The notes: a model not told the origin generated them from the sequence alone. DNA of 18,049 nt from Odoribacteraceae bacterium (GCA_031279175.1 JAITJA010000200.1:1-18049); one strand, 5' to 3'; positions 1-7,175 are shown, numbered from the stretch's first letter. Numbers and translations: made by a program.

Positions 1-148
1 AACGCTTCGCGATTTCGCGATGGCCTCTCGGGAAATCCCGAGAACGCTTCGCGAAATCGCGAAAGCCTCTCGGGAAATCCCGAGAACGCTTCGCGAAATC
101 GCGAAAGCCTCTCGGGAAATCCCGAGAACGCTTCGCGAAATCGCGAAA
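1..148. repeat. Tandem array of 42-bp double-hairpin repeats
   Basis: Three complete 42-bp units (1-42, 43-84, 85-126) and half a fourth (127-148) stand head to tail. Each unit has two dyads: TTCGCG-AAAT-CGCGAA, then CTCGGG-AAAT-CCCGAG. Both have 6-bp stems and the same AAAT loop. Units 2 and 3 are identical. Unit 1 differs at four bases: its first loop reads ATTT, the reverse complement of the others, and TG replaces AA just after that stem. The array lies beyond the stop codon of the last efflux permease and probably continues past the left edge. No T-run follows the hairpins on either strand, so they are not classical terminators. A REP-like intergenic element is one possibility. The function is unknown. 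Confidence 0.9.
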
Positions 149-200
149 CCGTCCCGGTAGTAGAGATATTGTACTTGAAGAGTGACGCGGCGACACGGTA

Positions 201-238
201 AAATCGCGCGGCGGGGAGGCTCGCGATCAGCGCGATTT
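201..238 (-). terminator. Possible weak terminator hairpin at end of efflux operon
   Basis: A 9-bp inverted repeat, AAATCGCGC (201-209) and GCGCGATTT (230-238), brackets a 20-base spacer and overlaps the stop codon of the second permease (227-229). Read on the minus strand, the second arm ends in TTTT. This could end transcription of the efflux operon, but the loop is long, the T-run is short and the stem reaches into the coding region, so the call is weak. The rest of 149-226 shows nothing I recognise. Confidence 0.3.
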
Positions 239-1309
239 CCGGTAGCTACAGGCAGCCCACGCGTTCATGATCGCGGCGAAAAGAGACAAGGCGACGAGTT
301 GTGGAATTAAATCCGCCACGGTACTCCCCTTCAGGTAGACGCCGCGGATCACCTCCACGAAATACTTCAACGGGTTAAAGGCGGCGATCCACCGCGCCCA
401 GTCGGGCATGCTCTCGACCGGGGAGAAGAAGCCGCTCATCAGGACAAAAAGCATGATGAAGAAGAACATGACGAACATCGCCTGCTGCATCGTGGCCGAG
501 TAATTGGAGACGATCAGGCCGACGCCCGCGACGCCAAGGCCAAAAAGTAAGGCGAAAAGATATATCGCGCCAAAGCTGCCGGCCGGCGAGACGTCGTAAA
601 CAAGATAGGCCAGCAGGAAACAATACGCGAGCGCGACAAGGCCAATGATCCAGTAGGGTATCAGCTTGGCCGCGATGAAGGTAAATTTGCCGACGGGCGT
701 GACATTCACCTGCTCGATGGTGCCGCTTTCCTTCTCCCCGGCGATATCCAGGGCGGGAAGGAAGCCGCAAAGCATCATCGCGAGCATGACCATCAGTGCC
801 GGCAACATGAATGGCTTGTACTCGAGGCCCGGGTTAAAGCGGTAGAGCGTCGTCACCTCGACGGGCGGGCGCGTCGCGGGCTGGTTCGAGGCGACGATCG
901 CGGAAAGGTACGCGGCCGCCAGTCCTCCCTTCATGCCGTTCACGCCGTTGGGAGCGATAAACACCGGCGCGGCCTCCCCCCGTTCCCGGTCGCGGTCGAG
1001 ACGCGGCGGGATGTCGAGCACCACGTCGACGTCGCCTGCCGCCACGCGTTCCACGGCCTCCGCGAATTTCCCCGGGAAGGCGACAAGGTGAAAATAACCG
1101 GAAGCCTCGAGCTCGCGCGTCAACCGACCGGAGAACGGGGAGCGGTCGCGATCGACCACGCCAAGACGAATGTCCCTCGCGTCGAGATCCGCCGCCCACG
1201 GGAGAAGGAACATCATGACCGTCGGGAAGGCAACGAGCATCCCGGGAAGGAACGCGTTCCGGAATAATAGCTTGAACTCTTTTTCCAGCAAGAAACGGAG
1301 CGTCTTCAT
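227..1309 (-). CDS. ABC-2 type efflux permease (YbhR/YbhS-like), second subunit
   Basis: This 360-residue inner-membrane protein is probably one half of the export channel. It shows the ABC-2 permease layout: one membrane helix at about residues 20-40, a soluble extracytoplasmic domain of roughly 120 residues, then five hydrophobic segments from about residue 165 to the end. Family hallmarks are the FNPGLEYKPFMLPALM stretch before the second helix, EKESGTIEQ in the cytoplasmic loop that contacts the ATPase, and FNPLKYFVEVIRG before the last helix. Its ATG overlaps the stop codon of the upstream permease in an ATGA junction, so the two are probably translationally coupled and made in equal amounts. 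It is the last gene of the operon. In E. coli the equivalent pair is YbhS/YbhR. The substrate cannot be read from the sequence. Confidence 0.9.
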   Translation of the reverse strand: MKTLRFLLEKEFKLLFRNAFLPGMLVAFPTVMMFLLPWAADLDARDIRLGVVDRDRSPFSGRLTRELEASGYFHLVAFPGKFAEAVERVAAGDVDVVLDIPPRLDRDRERGEAAPVFIAPNGVNGMKGGLAAAYLSAIVASNQPATRPPVEVTTLYRFNPGLEYKPFMLPALMVMLAMMLCGFLPALDIAGEKESGTIEQVNVTPVGKFTFIAAKLIPYWIIGLVALAYCFLLAYLVYDVSPAGSFGAIYLFALLFGLGVAGVGLIVSNYSATMQQAMFVMFFFIMLFVLMSGFFSPVESMPDWARWIAAFNPLKYFVEVIRGVYLKGSTVADLIPQLVALSLFAAIMNAWAACSYRKSR

Positions 1310-2397
1310 GTCGCGCGATCATTAAATTTTTTCAGGCTCAGCAGGAGTAATAGCACTCCCGTGGCCGCCAGCGCGAGCATTTCCCGCGTCGCCAGGAGTA
1401 GCGGCGCTCCCTCGATCATGATCTTTTTGACCGCGGCGATATACCATTTCGCCGGGATCAGGTGGGAGATCCATTGCAGGAGCGCCGGCATGTTTTCTAC
1501 CGGGAAGATGAGCCCGGAAAGGAGTATCACCGGCATCATCAGTACCATCCCGGAGACGAGTATCGCCGCTACTTGCGTGCGCGCGACCGTCGAGACGAAT
1601 ATCCCGATCGATAACGAGACGAGTATGAATAGTAATGAGGCGGTTACCAGCGCGGATAGTGACCCGGCTACCGGTACACCCAGCGCGTGCACGGAGAGAA
1701 AAAGTATCGTCGCCAGGTTGACGCACGATAGCATGAAGTAGGGTACCAGCTTGGCCGCGATGATCATGAAGGGACGGGCGGGCGAGACAAGGATCATCTC
1801 CATCGTGCCGCTCTCTTTCTCGCGGACGATGGAGATGGAGGTCATCATGGCGCAAATCAACATCAGGACAAGTCCCATCACGCCCGGCACGAAGTAGTAT
1901 GCCGACTTCATGGCGGGGTTGTATAGCAAGCGCGTGGCGGGAGCAGGCGCCGCGCCGCCCGCGATGATGCTTGTCGCGTAGCCGGTGAACATCGCGGCGA
2001 GGTTCGGGTTTGTCGCGTCGGCGATCAACTGCACGCGGCCCGTCCCCTCTTTCTCGACCTTCCTCTCGAACGATGGTTCGAAAACGATCGCCATTTCCGC
2101 CTCCCCGCGACGCAATGCCCGTTCGGCCGCCGCGGGAGAGTGTACGACGCGGGCAAGCGTGAAGTAATCGCTCGCCAGCAGGCGATCGGTGAGGCGGCGC
2201 GTGGTGGCGTCCGGGGTGGGATCGAGAAGCGCGACGCGCACTTCCCGTACCTCTGTCGTGATCGCGAAGCCGAAGAGTACGACTTGTATGACCGGCATCC
2301 CCAGCAGGATCATGATGGTCCGGCGATCGCGGAGGATGTGGCGGAATTCTTTCAAGATGAAAGCACCGAAGAGACGAACGGGGAATGTCTTGCTCAT
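1306..2397 (-). CDS. ABC-2 type efflux permease (YbhS/YbhR-like), first subunit
   Basis: This 363-residue inner-membrane protein has the same fold as the permease encoded after it and probably pairs with it. A first helix lies at about residues 27-46, an extracytoplasmic domain follows, and five hydrophobic segments fill the second half. Visible family motifs are LLYNPAMKSAYYFVPG, EKESGTMEMILVSPA in the coupling loop, and LIPAKWYIAAVKK before the last helix. The open frame extends upstream to 2550, but that part is arginine-rich, lies inside the preceding ATPase gene and matches nothing in the family. I therefore start at the ATG at 2397 (MSKTFPVRLF), 11 bases after the ATPase stop codon. Its own TGA overlaps the next ATG. 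It probably works with the two ATPases, the adaptor and the TolC-like protein of this operon. Confidence 0.9.
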   Translation of the reverse strand: MSKTFPVRLFGAFILKEFRHILRDRRTIMILLGMPVIQVVLFGFAITTEVREVRVALLDPTPDATTRRLTDRLLASDYFTLARVVHSPAAAERALRRGEAEMAIVFEPSFERKVEKEGTGRVQLIADATNPNLAAMFTGYATSIIAGGAAPAPATRLLYNPAMKSAYYFVPGVMGLVLMLICAMMTSISIVREKESGTMEMILVSPARPFMIIAAKLVPYFMLSCVNLATILFLSVHALGVPVAGSLSALVTASLLFILVSLSIGIFVSTVARTQVAAILVSGMVLMMPVILLSGLIFPVENMPALLQWISHLIPAKWYIAAVKKIMIEGAPLLLATREMLALAATGVLLLLLSLKKFNDRAT

Positions 2398-2408
2398 CGC
2401 TTGATCGT

Positions 2409-3146
2409 TTATAGCGCGCGAGCGTCGTCGCCACGCGCCAGTATCCTGAAAACCTCGTCCATGGTGGTCGCGCGGAACTGCTCTTTGAGTCCCCGCGGCG
2501 AGTCGAGGGCGGCGATTTTCCCGTCGACCATGATCGAGACGCGGTCGCAATACTCCGCCTCGTCCATGTAATGCGTGGTGACGAAGACCGTGATTCCCCT
2601 GTCCGCCGCCTTGTATATCAATTCCCAGAACTGCCTGCGCGCGACGGGATCGACGCCGCCGGTGGGCTCGTCAAGGAAGACGATCTCCGGCTCGTGGAAG
2701 ATGGCCACGGAGAAGGCCAGCTTCTGCTTCCAGCCGGTGGGTAGCGATCGGACGAGCTTGTCGCGCCCCTCCTCGAAGTCGAGCTCGCGGAGCAACGCGT
2801 CGCTTCGTTCGCGGATGTCCGCGGAGCGCGCCCCGTAGATCCCGGCGTACAGGCGGATGTTCTCCCAGACCTTCAGCCCCTCGTATAGCGAGAAGCGCTG
2901 GCTCATGTACCCGATCCGTCGCTTCACGCGCTCCGGGCGCGCGGCAACGTCATGGCCAGCGACGATCGCCCTCCCCGAGGTGGGCTTGCTCAGGCCGCAC
3001 AAGACGCGCATCGCCGTCGTCTTCCCCGCCCCGTTGGCCCCGAGGAAACCAAAGATTTCCCCGCGCTTCACGTCGAAGGAGATGCTGTCCACGGCCGTGA
3101 AGTTGCCGAAACGCTTGGTCAATGCTTCTGTCTCGATCGCTTTCAT
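2409..3146 (-). CDS. ABC exporter ATPase, equivalent of the C-terminal half of YbhF
   Basis: This 245-residue nucleotide-binding subunit powers the ABC-2 exporter. Visible motifs are Walker A GANGAGKTT (36-44), a Q-loop with glutamine (YMSQRFSLY, Q83), Walker B VFLDEP (156-161) with catalytic Glu160, D-loop GGVD, and H-loop histidine (TTHYMDEAEYCDR, H192). The signature motif is unusual: LPTGWKQ (135-141) instead of LSGGQ. As I recall it, the second half of E. coli YbhF has a similar LPLGFKQ together with an intact histidine, so this subunit matches that half. The C-terminal TTMDEVF segment also fits that family. The gene starts one base after the stop codon of the other ATPase gene. It probably forms a heterodimer with that ATPase. 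Confidence 0.92.
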   Translation of the reverse strand: MKAIETEALTKRFGNFTAVDSISFDVKRGEIFGFLGANGAGKTTAMRVLCGLSKPTSGRAIVAGHDVAARPERVKRRIGYMSQRFSLYEGLKVWENIRLYAGIYGARSADIRERSDALLRELDFEEGRDKLVRSLPTGWKQKLAFSVAIFHEPEIVFLDEPTGGVDPVARRQFWELIYKAADRGITVFVTTHYMDEAEYCDRVSIMVDGKIAALDSPRGLKEQFRATTMDEVFRILARGDDARAL

Positions 3147-3147
3147 G

Positions 3148-4059
3148 CTACGCGGTGTGCGCGCTCGCGACGCGGATGAAACAATCCTCTATCCCGGGAA
3201 CGATCTCGCGGATCTCGACCCGGTGGCCGCGGGCCGTCATCTCCTCCCGGAGGCGCTCGATCGACGCGCCCGGCGACGGGGTAACGTGATGCTGGTCGCC
3301 GAACGCGTGGCAACTCTCTACCAAAGGGCTGGAACGCAGGTCGACCAGCAACCGCGACATGCCGTCAGCGCGCGCCGCCCAGGTCTCCCGGCCATGACGC
3401 TCGACGATCTCCCCGGGCGTGCCCGCGTCAAGGAAACGTCCCTGCATGACAAGCGCTACCCGGTCGCATAGCCGGGCCTCGTCCATGTATGGCGTCGAGA
3501 CGACGATCGCGACCCCGCGACGCTTTAACCGGCCAAGTATTCTCCACAGCTCGTCCCGCGAAACGGGGTCAATGCCGGTCGTCGGCTCGTCAAGGAGCAG
3601 CACCGACGGCTCGTGTACCAACGCGCAGCACAACGCCAGCTTCTGTTTCATCCCGCCCGACAGGGCCGCGGCGCGGCGTTTCCTGAATGGGAGCAGGTGC
3701 TCGAGTATCCCGCCCGCGAGCGAGTAGTTGTCCCCCGCCGGCACGCGGAAGAGCGCGGCAAAGAGCTTCAGGTTCTCCTCTACCGTCAGGTCGGGGTAGA
3801 GCGAGAATCGCGACGGCATGTAACCCACCAGTGAACGTATCTCCCGGTAGTCCCGCCCTGCGTCTAATCCCTCGATAACGACCTTGCCGCTGTCCGCCGG
3901 GATCAATGTCGCCAGCACCCGAAGGAGCGTGCTCTTCCCACCACCGTCCGGCCCGATAAGCCCGAATAGCTCGCCGCGCTCCACGACAAGGTCGACGCCG
4001 GATAGTGCCTCGACCGCGCCAAAGCGCTTGACGATTCCCGCTGTCTCTATCGTTGCCAT
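3148..4059 (-). CDS. ABC exporter ATPase, equivalent of the N-terminal half of YbhF
   Basis: This 303-residue nucleotide-binding subunit has Walker A GPDGGGKS (36-43), a canonical signature LSGGMKQK (133-140), Walker B VLLLDEP (153-159) with Glu158, and D-loop TGID. Two switch residues are missing: the Q-loop reads YMPSRFSLY with serine at 83, and the H-loop reads STPYMDEA with proline at 190. As I recall it, the first half of YbhF in E. coli also lacks the histidine, so the histidine loss may be a family trait. The serine at 83 looks less usual. About 80 C-terminal residues beyond the ATPase core end in a family-typical IVPGIEDCFIRV segment. I chose ATG 4059, which overlaps the adaptor's stop codon by one base (TGATG). 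A GTG at 4062 is the alternative start. Confidence 0.92.
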   Translation of the reverse strand: MATIETAGIVKRFGAVEALSGVDLVVERGELFGLIGPDGGGKSTLLRVLATLIPADSGKVVIEGLDAGRDYREIRSLVGYMPSRFSLYPDLTVEENLKLFAALFRVPAGDNYSLAGGILEHLLPFRKRRAAALSGGMKQKLALCCALVHEPSVLLLDEPTTGIDPVSRDELWRILGRLKRRGVAIVVSTPYMDEARLCDRVALVMQGRFLDAGTPGEIVERHGRETWAARADGMSRLLVDLRSSPLVESCHAFGDQHHVTPSPGASIERLREEMTARGHRVEIREIVPGIEDCFIRVASAHTA

Positions 4060-4979
4060 CACTCCGCGAAGATGATTTCACCGTACATGCCTACCCGTAT
4101 CCAACCGTCGTTGCGCGTGGCTACCTTGATCGCGTAGACCTGGTTCGCCCGTTCGTCGCGCGTCTGGACGCTCTTCGGCGTGAATTCCGCCCTGTCGGAG
4201 ATCCACGTCACGCGACCGGGATACGCGCGCCGCGTGCCGTCGTCGACCTCGATGAAGAGTTGTACCGCCTGTCCCGGACGCACCCGGGTGAGGCCCGCGG
4301 AGGAGACGTAGGCGCGCAAGTATACCCGCTCAAGGTCGCCTACCTTGAATAGCGCTTTCCCCGCGACCGTCATCTCGCCCGCCTCAGCGTATTTCGCCAG
4401 CACCGTGCCGCTGACGGGCGAGGATACCCGACACCGCGATAGCCGGTCGACAACCCGCGCGATCTCTATCTCGAGCGCGGACAGCTCCGCGTCCACGCCC
4501 CGGTTATGCTCTTCCAGGGCGACAACCCGCGCCGATAACTCCCGCTCCAGCACGGCCAGGCGCGCGTCAAGGTCGTCGACTTGCTTGCGCCCGACGGCAT
4601 TTTCACGCGCGAGGTTGTCGAAACGACGACGCTCGTTCTTCGTCGTCTCGATCTCCTGGCGCGCCGCGGCTACCTGCCGGGGGATGTCCACGCGCCGGCT
4701 CTCGACGACCGCGCTTTTTCTCTTTAATAACTCCCGCTCCAGCGATAGCGGGATCGTGTCTACCAGTCCTACCGGCGCGCCAGCCTGTAGCACCTGCCCC
4801 TCCTCTACCGATAGGCCGAGGAGCTTGCCGCCGATCTCCGCGGAGACCGTCACTTCCGTGGCCTCGAAGACGCCCGTGGCGTCGCTTGCCGCCCGCCGCT
4901 CGCCACACGAGATCGCGATCCCGGGTAACAACGCGACGACCGCGCTCTTTAGCATCATGGCAATTGTTTTCATCGTCAT
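4059..4979 (-). CDS. HlyD/YbhG-like periplasmic adaptor of an ABC exporter
   Basis: This 306-residue membrane-fusion protein would bridge the inner-membrane ABC transporter and the TolC-like outer-membrane channel. It begins with a hydrophobic signal segment ending ...AISC at Cys25, so it is probably a lipoprotein. Half of a biotinyl-lipoyl-like domain follows (about residues 43-78, EVTVSAEIGGKLLGLSVEEG). A long charged alpha-hairpin coiled coil covers about 80-180. The second lipoyl half is at about 185-215 (VSSPVSGTVLAKYAEAGE), and a beta-barrel domain closes the protein (VRPGQAVQLFIE, NQVYAIKVAT, VGMYGEIIF). It matches YbhG-type adaptors in order and size. The gene starts 12 bases after the outer-membrane factor gene ends. 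A second ATG two codons downstream (4973) is an equally possible start. Confidence 0.9.
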   Translation of the reverse strand: MTMKTIAMMLKSAVVALLPGIAISCGERRAASDATGVFEATEVTVSAEIGGKLLGLSVEEGQVLQAGAPVGLVDTIPLSLERELLKRKSAVVESRRVDIPRQVAAARQEIETTKNERRRFDNLARENAVGRKQVDDLDARLAVLERELSARVVALEEHNRGVDAELSALEIEIARVVDRLSRCRVSSPVSGTVLAKYAEAGEMTVAGKALFKVGDLERVYLRAYVSSAGLTRVRPGQAVQLFIEVDDGTRRAYPGRVTWISDRAEFTPKSVQTRDERANQVYAIKVATRNDGWIRVGMYGEIIFAE

Positions 4980-4991
4980 CGTTTTTTCGTT

Positions 4992-6251
4992 TTACTCTCC
5001 CCGCGTCTGCTTCAGGGTATAAACGGCAAGCAACCACTGTATCTCGCGGAGGGCGCGGGCCTGCCGGGCCTGCTCCAGCCGGGTCACCTCCCGCATCCAT
5101 TCCAGCGCGCTCGCCGTTCCCGCGCGCGCCCCGGCAGCAGCACTCGCGGCCACGCGCTCGTGTAACGTGATGATCTCGTCGTCGCGCGCCATCATCTCTT
5201 TCCATTTATTCACCTCCTCCTGCCCGCGCGCCTCCTCCATCGAGAGGTTCAGCAGGAATGTCTCGCGGCGGGTATCCTCCATCTCTTGTTGCAACGCCAC
5301 CTGCCGGCGCTCGTCCCGGAGGGTGTACAACCGGCCGACGTCCCACGAGAGACGAATACCGCCGGTATAGAAGGCAGCGAACTTGTTCTCTAGCATGTTC
5401 AGGCCAGGATTACCGTAACCACCCTGGACAAAAAGGCTCACGCGCGGCCTGCCTCCCGCGTTCAATAACCGCGAGCTCGCGTCATGCTGCACCGCGCGCG
5501 CCCGGAACAACGATAATTCCGGGCGATCCCCCGTCCCCTCGTCGCTCGCCGTCCCCTCGTCGCTCGCCGCCACCGGTTTCGCGAGCGCGCCGATCTTCTC
5601 GCCGGTCAACCGCCCGAGCATCTCCCGGCACGCGTCACCAGCGGCGCGCGTCTCGATCTCTTGCAGCTGCACGCGCGCTAGCTCCACGCGCACGGCGTCC
5701 GCGTCCGACCCGCGCGCCACTCCCTGCCGCTCGCCGGCGCTCACCTGCTCGAGCGCCTCCCGCAACTCTTCCCGTAACAACGCGGTGTACTTCAACTGCT
5801 CGTCCGCCAGCAGCGCGCCGAAGAAAAGCGCGTTCACCCGCTCCCGGAGGGCGTGCAGCTCGACCTCCACCCGCGCTTGTTCCGCGTCGGCCACGGCCAC
5901 GGCCACCTCCTTCCGCGCCGCCGCGTTCCCCCCGTCCCAGAGCGTCTGGTTTAACTCGACCAGCACCTGGTACTGGTCGCGGTTCAACACCGGGATTTCC
6001 ACGCCGGGTAGCGTCACCGGCAGGCGCGTCACCTCCGACTGGTACGCGGCCCGGGCCGCGACAGCGAGCCGCGGGAGATAACCCTTGTTCGCGTTCGCCA
6101 GGTCAAACGCCATCGACTGCTCGATAAGCCCTTGCTGCCTGGCCAGCGGGTAATTCGCCCGCGCCCGCGCCTGGCACGCTTCCAGCGAAAGCTGCGCGTG
6201 ACCGCGAACGCCGGGCGCGAGAAGCAATAGAAAAAGAATCGCGCGTTTCAT
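4992..6251 (-). CDS. TolC-like outer-membrane efflux protein
   Basis: This 419-residue protein is the outer-membrane exit duct of the efflux system. A cleavable signal peptide is evident (MKRAILFLLLLAPGVRGHAQ), followed by LSLEACQARARANYPLARQQ, the typical start of an outer-membrane efflux protein repeat. The rest is alpha-helical, alanine- and glutamate-rich sequence in two similar halves, each with a short beta section (for example PRVSLFVQGGYGNPG and GIRLSWDVGRL in the second half). The length is usual for Bacteroidetes family members. A perfect 18-bp tandem duplication in the linker between the halves encodes ASDEGT twice (residues 229-240). The gene starts 8 bases after the TetR gene stops. 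Presence of a dedicated TolC-like gene in the operon suggests a self-contained exporter, unlike E. coli ybhGFSR, which uses TolC encoded elsewhere. Confidence 0.9.
   Translation of the reverse strand: MKRAILFLLLLAPGVRGHAQLSLEACQARARANYPLARQQGLIEQSMAFDLANANKGYLPRLAVAARAAYQSEVTRLPVTLPGVEIPVLNRDQYQVLVELNQTLWDGGNAAARKEVAVAVADAEQARVEVELHALRERVNALFFGALLADEQLKYTALLREELREALEQVSAGERQGVARGSDADAVRVELARVQLQEIETRAAGDACREMLGRLTGEKIGALAKPVAASDEGTASDEGTGDRPELSLFRARAVQHDASSRLLNAGGRPRVSLFVQGGYGNPGLNMLENKFAAFYTGGIRLSWDVGRLYTLRDERRQVALQQEMEDTRRETFLLNLSMEEARGQEEVNKWKEMMARDDEIITLHERVAASAAAGARAGTASALEWMREVTRLEQARQARALREIQWLLAVYTLKQTRGE
5532..5567 (-). repeat. 18-bp perfect tandem duplication inside the TolC-like gene
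   Basis: Two identical 18-bp copies (5532-5549 and 5550-5567) lie head to tail and in frame. They encode ASDEGT-ASDEGT at residues 229-240 in the linker between the two halves of the efflux protein. The unit is a multiple of three, so gain or loss of copies would keep the frame. Confidence 0.85.
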
Positions 6252-6259
6252 GCCGGTTG

Positions 6260-6895
6260 TTATTTAAGCGCGTTGTCTCCCCCGCCTCCCCCCGGCGTCG
6301 TCAACCGGGCGAGCACTTGTTGTATAATCTGCTCCTTCCGCGTCTCGAGGAAGCGCTCGCGCTCGCTGGCCGCCGTCCCCGACAGCATCATCGTCAGCGG
6401 CAGCGACGCGAAGGCAAATACATTCATCGAAACCATGTTCAACGTCACTTCCAGTGCCGTCACCGGCGCGACGCCACCGCGCGCGATCTCCGCGTCGAGG
6501 ATCGTTTGCAGCCGGGCGACCGCGCTACTGAAGACGGGCAACAGCACCTCCCGCACGCTCTCTTCCCTCCCCGGGTTGTCCACGATCTCCCGCAGGACGA
6601 AGAGCGGTAACCGCGGGTTCGCGGCGAGGAAATCGAAGTGCATGGTGACGCCCCTCCTGATCTTCTCGAGGAACGGGATATCCTGGTCGAAAACCATGTA
6701 GAATGACTCGGCCATCAGTTGTAGTTTCTTCCGGAATACCTGGTCGAACAGGTTTTCTTTTGTCCGGAAATAGTAGTGTAGCATCGCGTGCGTCACACCC
6801 GCGCGCCGCGCGATAGCGGTTGTTTTGGTCGCGGCGAATCCTTTTTCCATGAATTCGGCCTCCGCGGCTGCCATGATTACTTGTTCTGTAGACAT
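6260..6895 (-). CDS. TetR-family transcriptional regulator of the efflux operon
   Basis: This 211-residue protein is a probable ligand-responsive repressor. The N-terminal TetR DNA-binding domain is clear: an opening helix with FMEKGFAATKTTAIARR (residues 15-31), then the recognition part AGVTHAMLHYYFRTKENLF (32-50). The C-terminal helical domain should bind the inducer. The open frame runs upstream to 7066, but the extension crosses several DNA dyads and has no family counterpart, whereas ATG 6895 (MSTEQVIMAAAEAEF) gives the standard TetR start. It is the first gene of the efflux operon, 8 bases ahead of the TolC-like gene. This resembles E. coli, where the TetR-type gene ybiH (cecR) heads ybhGFSR. 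Palindromes just upstream fit autorepression. The inducer is unknown. Confidence 0.92.
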   Translation of the reverse strand: MSTEQVIMAAAEAEFMEKGFAATKTTAIARRAGVTHAMLHYYFRTKENLFDQVFRKKLQLMAESFYMVFDQDIPFLEKIRRGVTMHFDFLAANPRLPLFVLREIVDNPGREESVREVLLPVFSSAVARLQTILDAEIARGGVAPVTALEVTLNMVSMNVFAFASLPLTMMLSGTAASERERFLETRKEQIIQQVLARLTTPGGGGGDNALK

Positions 6896-6903
6896 ACCTG
6901 GGT

Positions 6904-6930
6904 TAACAAAGTTATTTAACAAGATTGTTA
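6904..6930. promoter_or_regulatory. Candidate operator for the TetR-family regulator
   Basis: Two A/T-rich palindromes stand just before the TetR start codon: TAACAAAGTTA (6904-6914, arms TAAC/GTTA) and TAACAAGATTGTTA (6917-6930, arms TAACAA/TTGTTA). They share a TAACAA half-site and begin 13 bp apart. They lie between the candidate promoter and the ATG at 6895, where an autorepressor usually binds. The assignment rests on position and symmetry only. Confidence 0.5.
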
Positions 6931-6938
6931 GTTGCTGG

Positions 6939-6969
6939 CAAATGTATTTGACCGCGTTCATCCCTGCAA
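6939..6969 (-). promoter_or_regulatory. Candidate Bacteroidetes-type promoter of the efflux operon
   Basis: On the minus strand, TACATTTG (6939-6946) fits the Bacteroidetes -7 consensus TAnnTTTG. A TTG (6967-6969) stands 20 bp upstream in the -33 position. Transcription would start near 6932, leaving a leader of roughly 37 bases that contains the palindromic operator candidate. A second match, TAACTTTG (6907-6914), overlaps the inner palindrome but would leave almost no leader and has a poorer -33 partner. Confidence 0.5.
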
Positions 6970-7028
6970 CTCTTTTATGCTTTTTTATGATTCGCGCGCC
7001 GGGGATCTCCCGTGTCCAGTGAAAGGGC

Positions 7029-7093
7029 CCCGCCGCTGGCGGGAAGGATTTCACCCGGGTGGCCATTTTCCCGCTAGCCGGCGGGAAAATGGC
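7029..7093. repeat. Cluster of three perfect dyads upstream of the TetR gene
   Basis: Three dyads follow one another: CCCGCC-GCT-GGCGGG (7029-7043), the uninterrupted palindrome CACCCGGGTG (7052-7061), and a 13-bp perfect stem with a six-base loop (7062-7074 and 7081-7093, arm GCCATTTTCCCGC). No T-run follows any of them on either strand. They lie upstream of the efflux promoter candidate and downstream of the SusC/SusD operon terminator. They may be protein-binding sites, a backup termination or RNA-stability element, or a relic of a mobile repeat. I cannot decide between these. Confidence 0.75.
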
Positions 7094-7139
7094 GCCCCGC
7101 GCCGCTACAAGTTTTTAGCACGGGCGGGCATGTACTCAC

Positions 7140-7175
7140 GGGACGGGAAGGGGGACGGGACGGGGGACGGGACGG
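7140..7175 (+). repeat. G-rich GGGACGGG tract with quadruplex potential
   Basis: Six runs of three or more G (7140-7142, 7145-7147, 7150-7154, 7157-7159, 7162-7166, 7169-7171) are separated by two-base spacers, mostly AC. This meets the usual pattern for a four-stranded G-quadruplex on the plus strand. The tract lies just beyond the terminator of the SusC/SusD operon and is partly complementary to the C-rich tract on the other side (7298-7348). Confidence 0.8.

Noticed and set aside
1..148. CRISPR array
   Set aside because: The units abut with no unique spacers, so this is a plain tandem repeat of hairpins.
170..180. Similarity between GTACTTGAAG near 171 and GTACTTCAAG near 7285
   Set aside because: The match is only ten bases with one difference and no surrounding similarity, so chance is sufficient.
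2398..2550. Longer N-terminus of the first permease starting at 2550
   Set aside because: The extension is arginine-rich and overlaps the end of the ATPase gene. The ATG at 2397 fits the family and the operon spacing.
4345..5022. A 225-residue plus-strand frame opposite the adaptor gene
   Set aside because: It is Ser/Arg-rich low-complexity sequence with no recognisable motif, and the minus-strand adaptor explains the region.
5258..6127. A 289-residue plus-strand open frame opposite the TolC-like gene
   Set aside because: It is rich in Arg, Pro and Ala, as expected from the complement of GC-rich coding DNA. It has no domain and lies wholly antisense to a gene with clear family features.
6896..7066. 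Longer N-terminus of the TetR gene starting at 7066
   Set aside because: That ATG lies inside a 13-bp inverted repeat. The added 57 residues have no TetR counterpart and would overlap the promoter and operator candidates.
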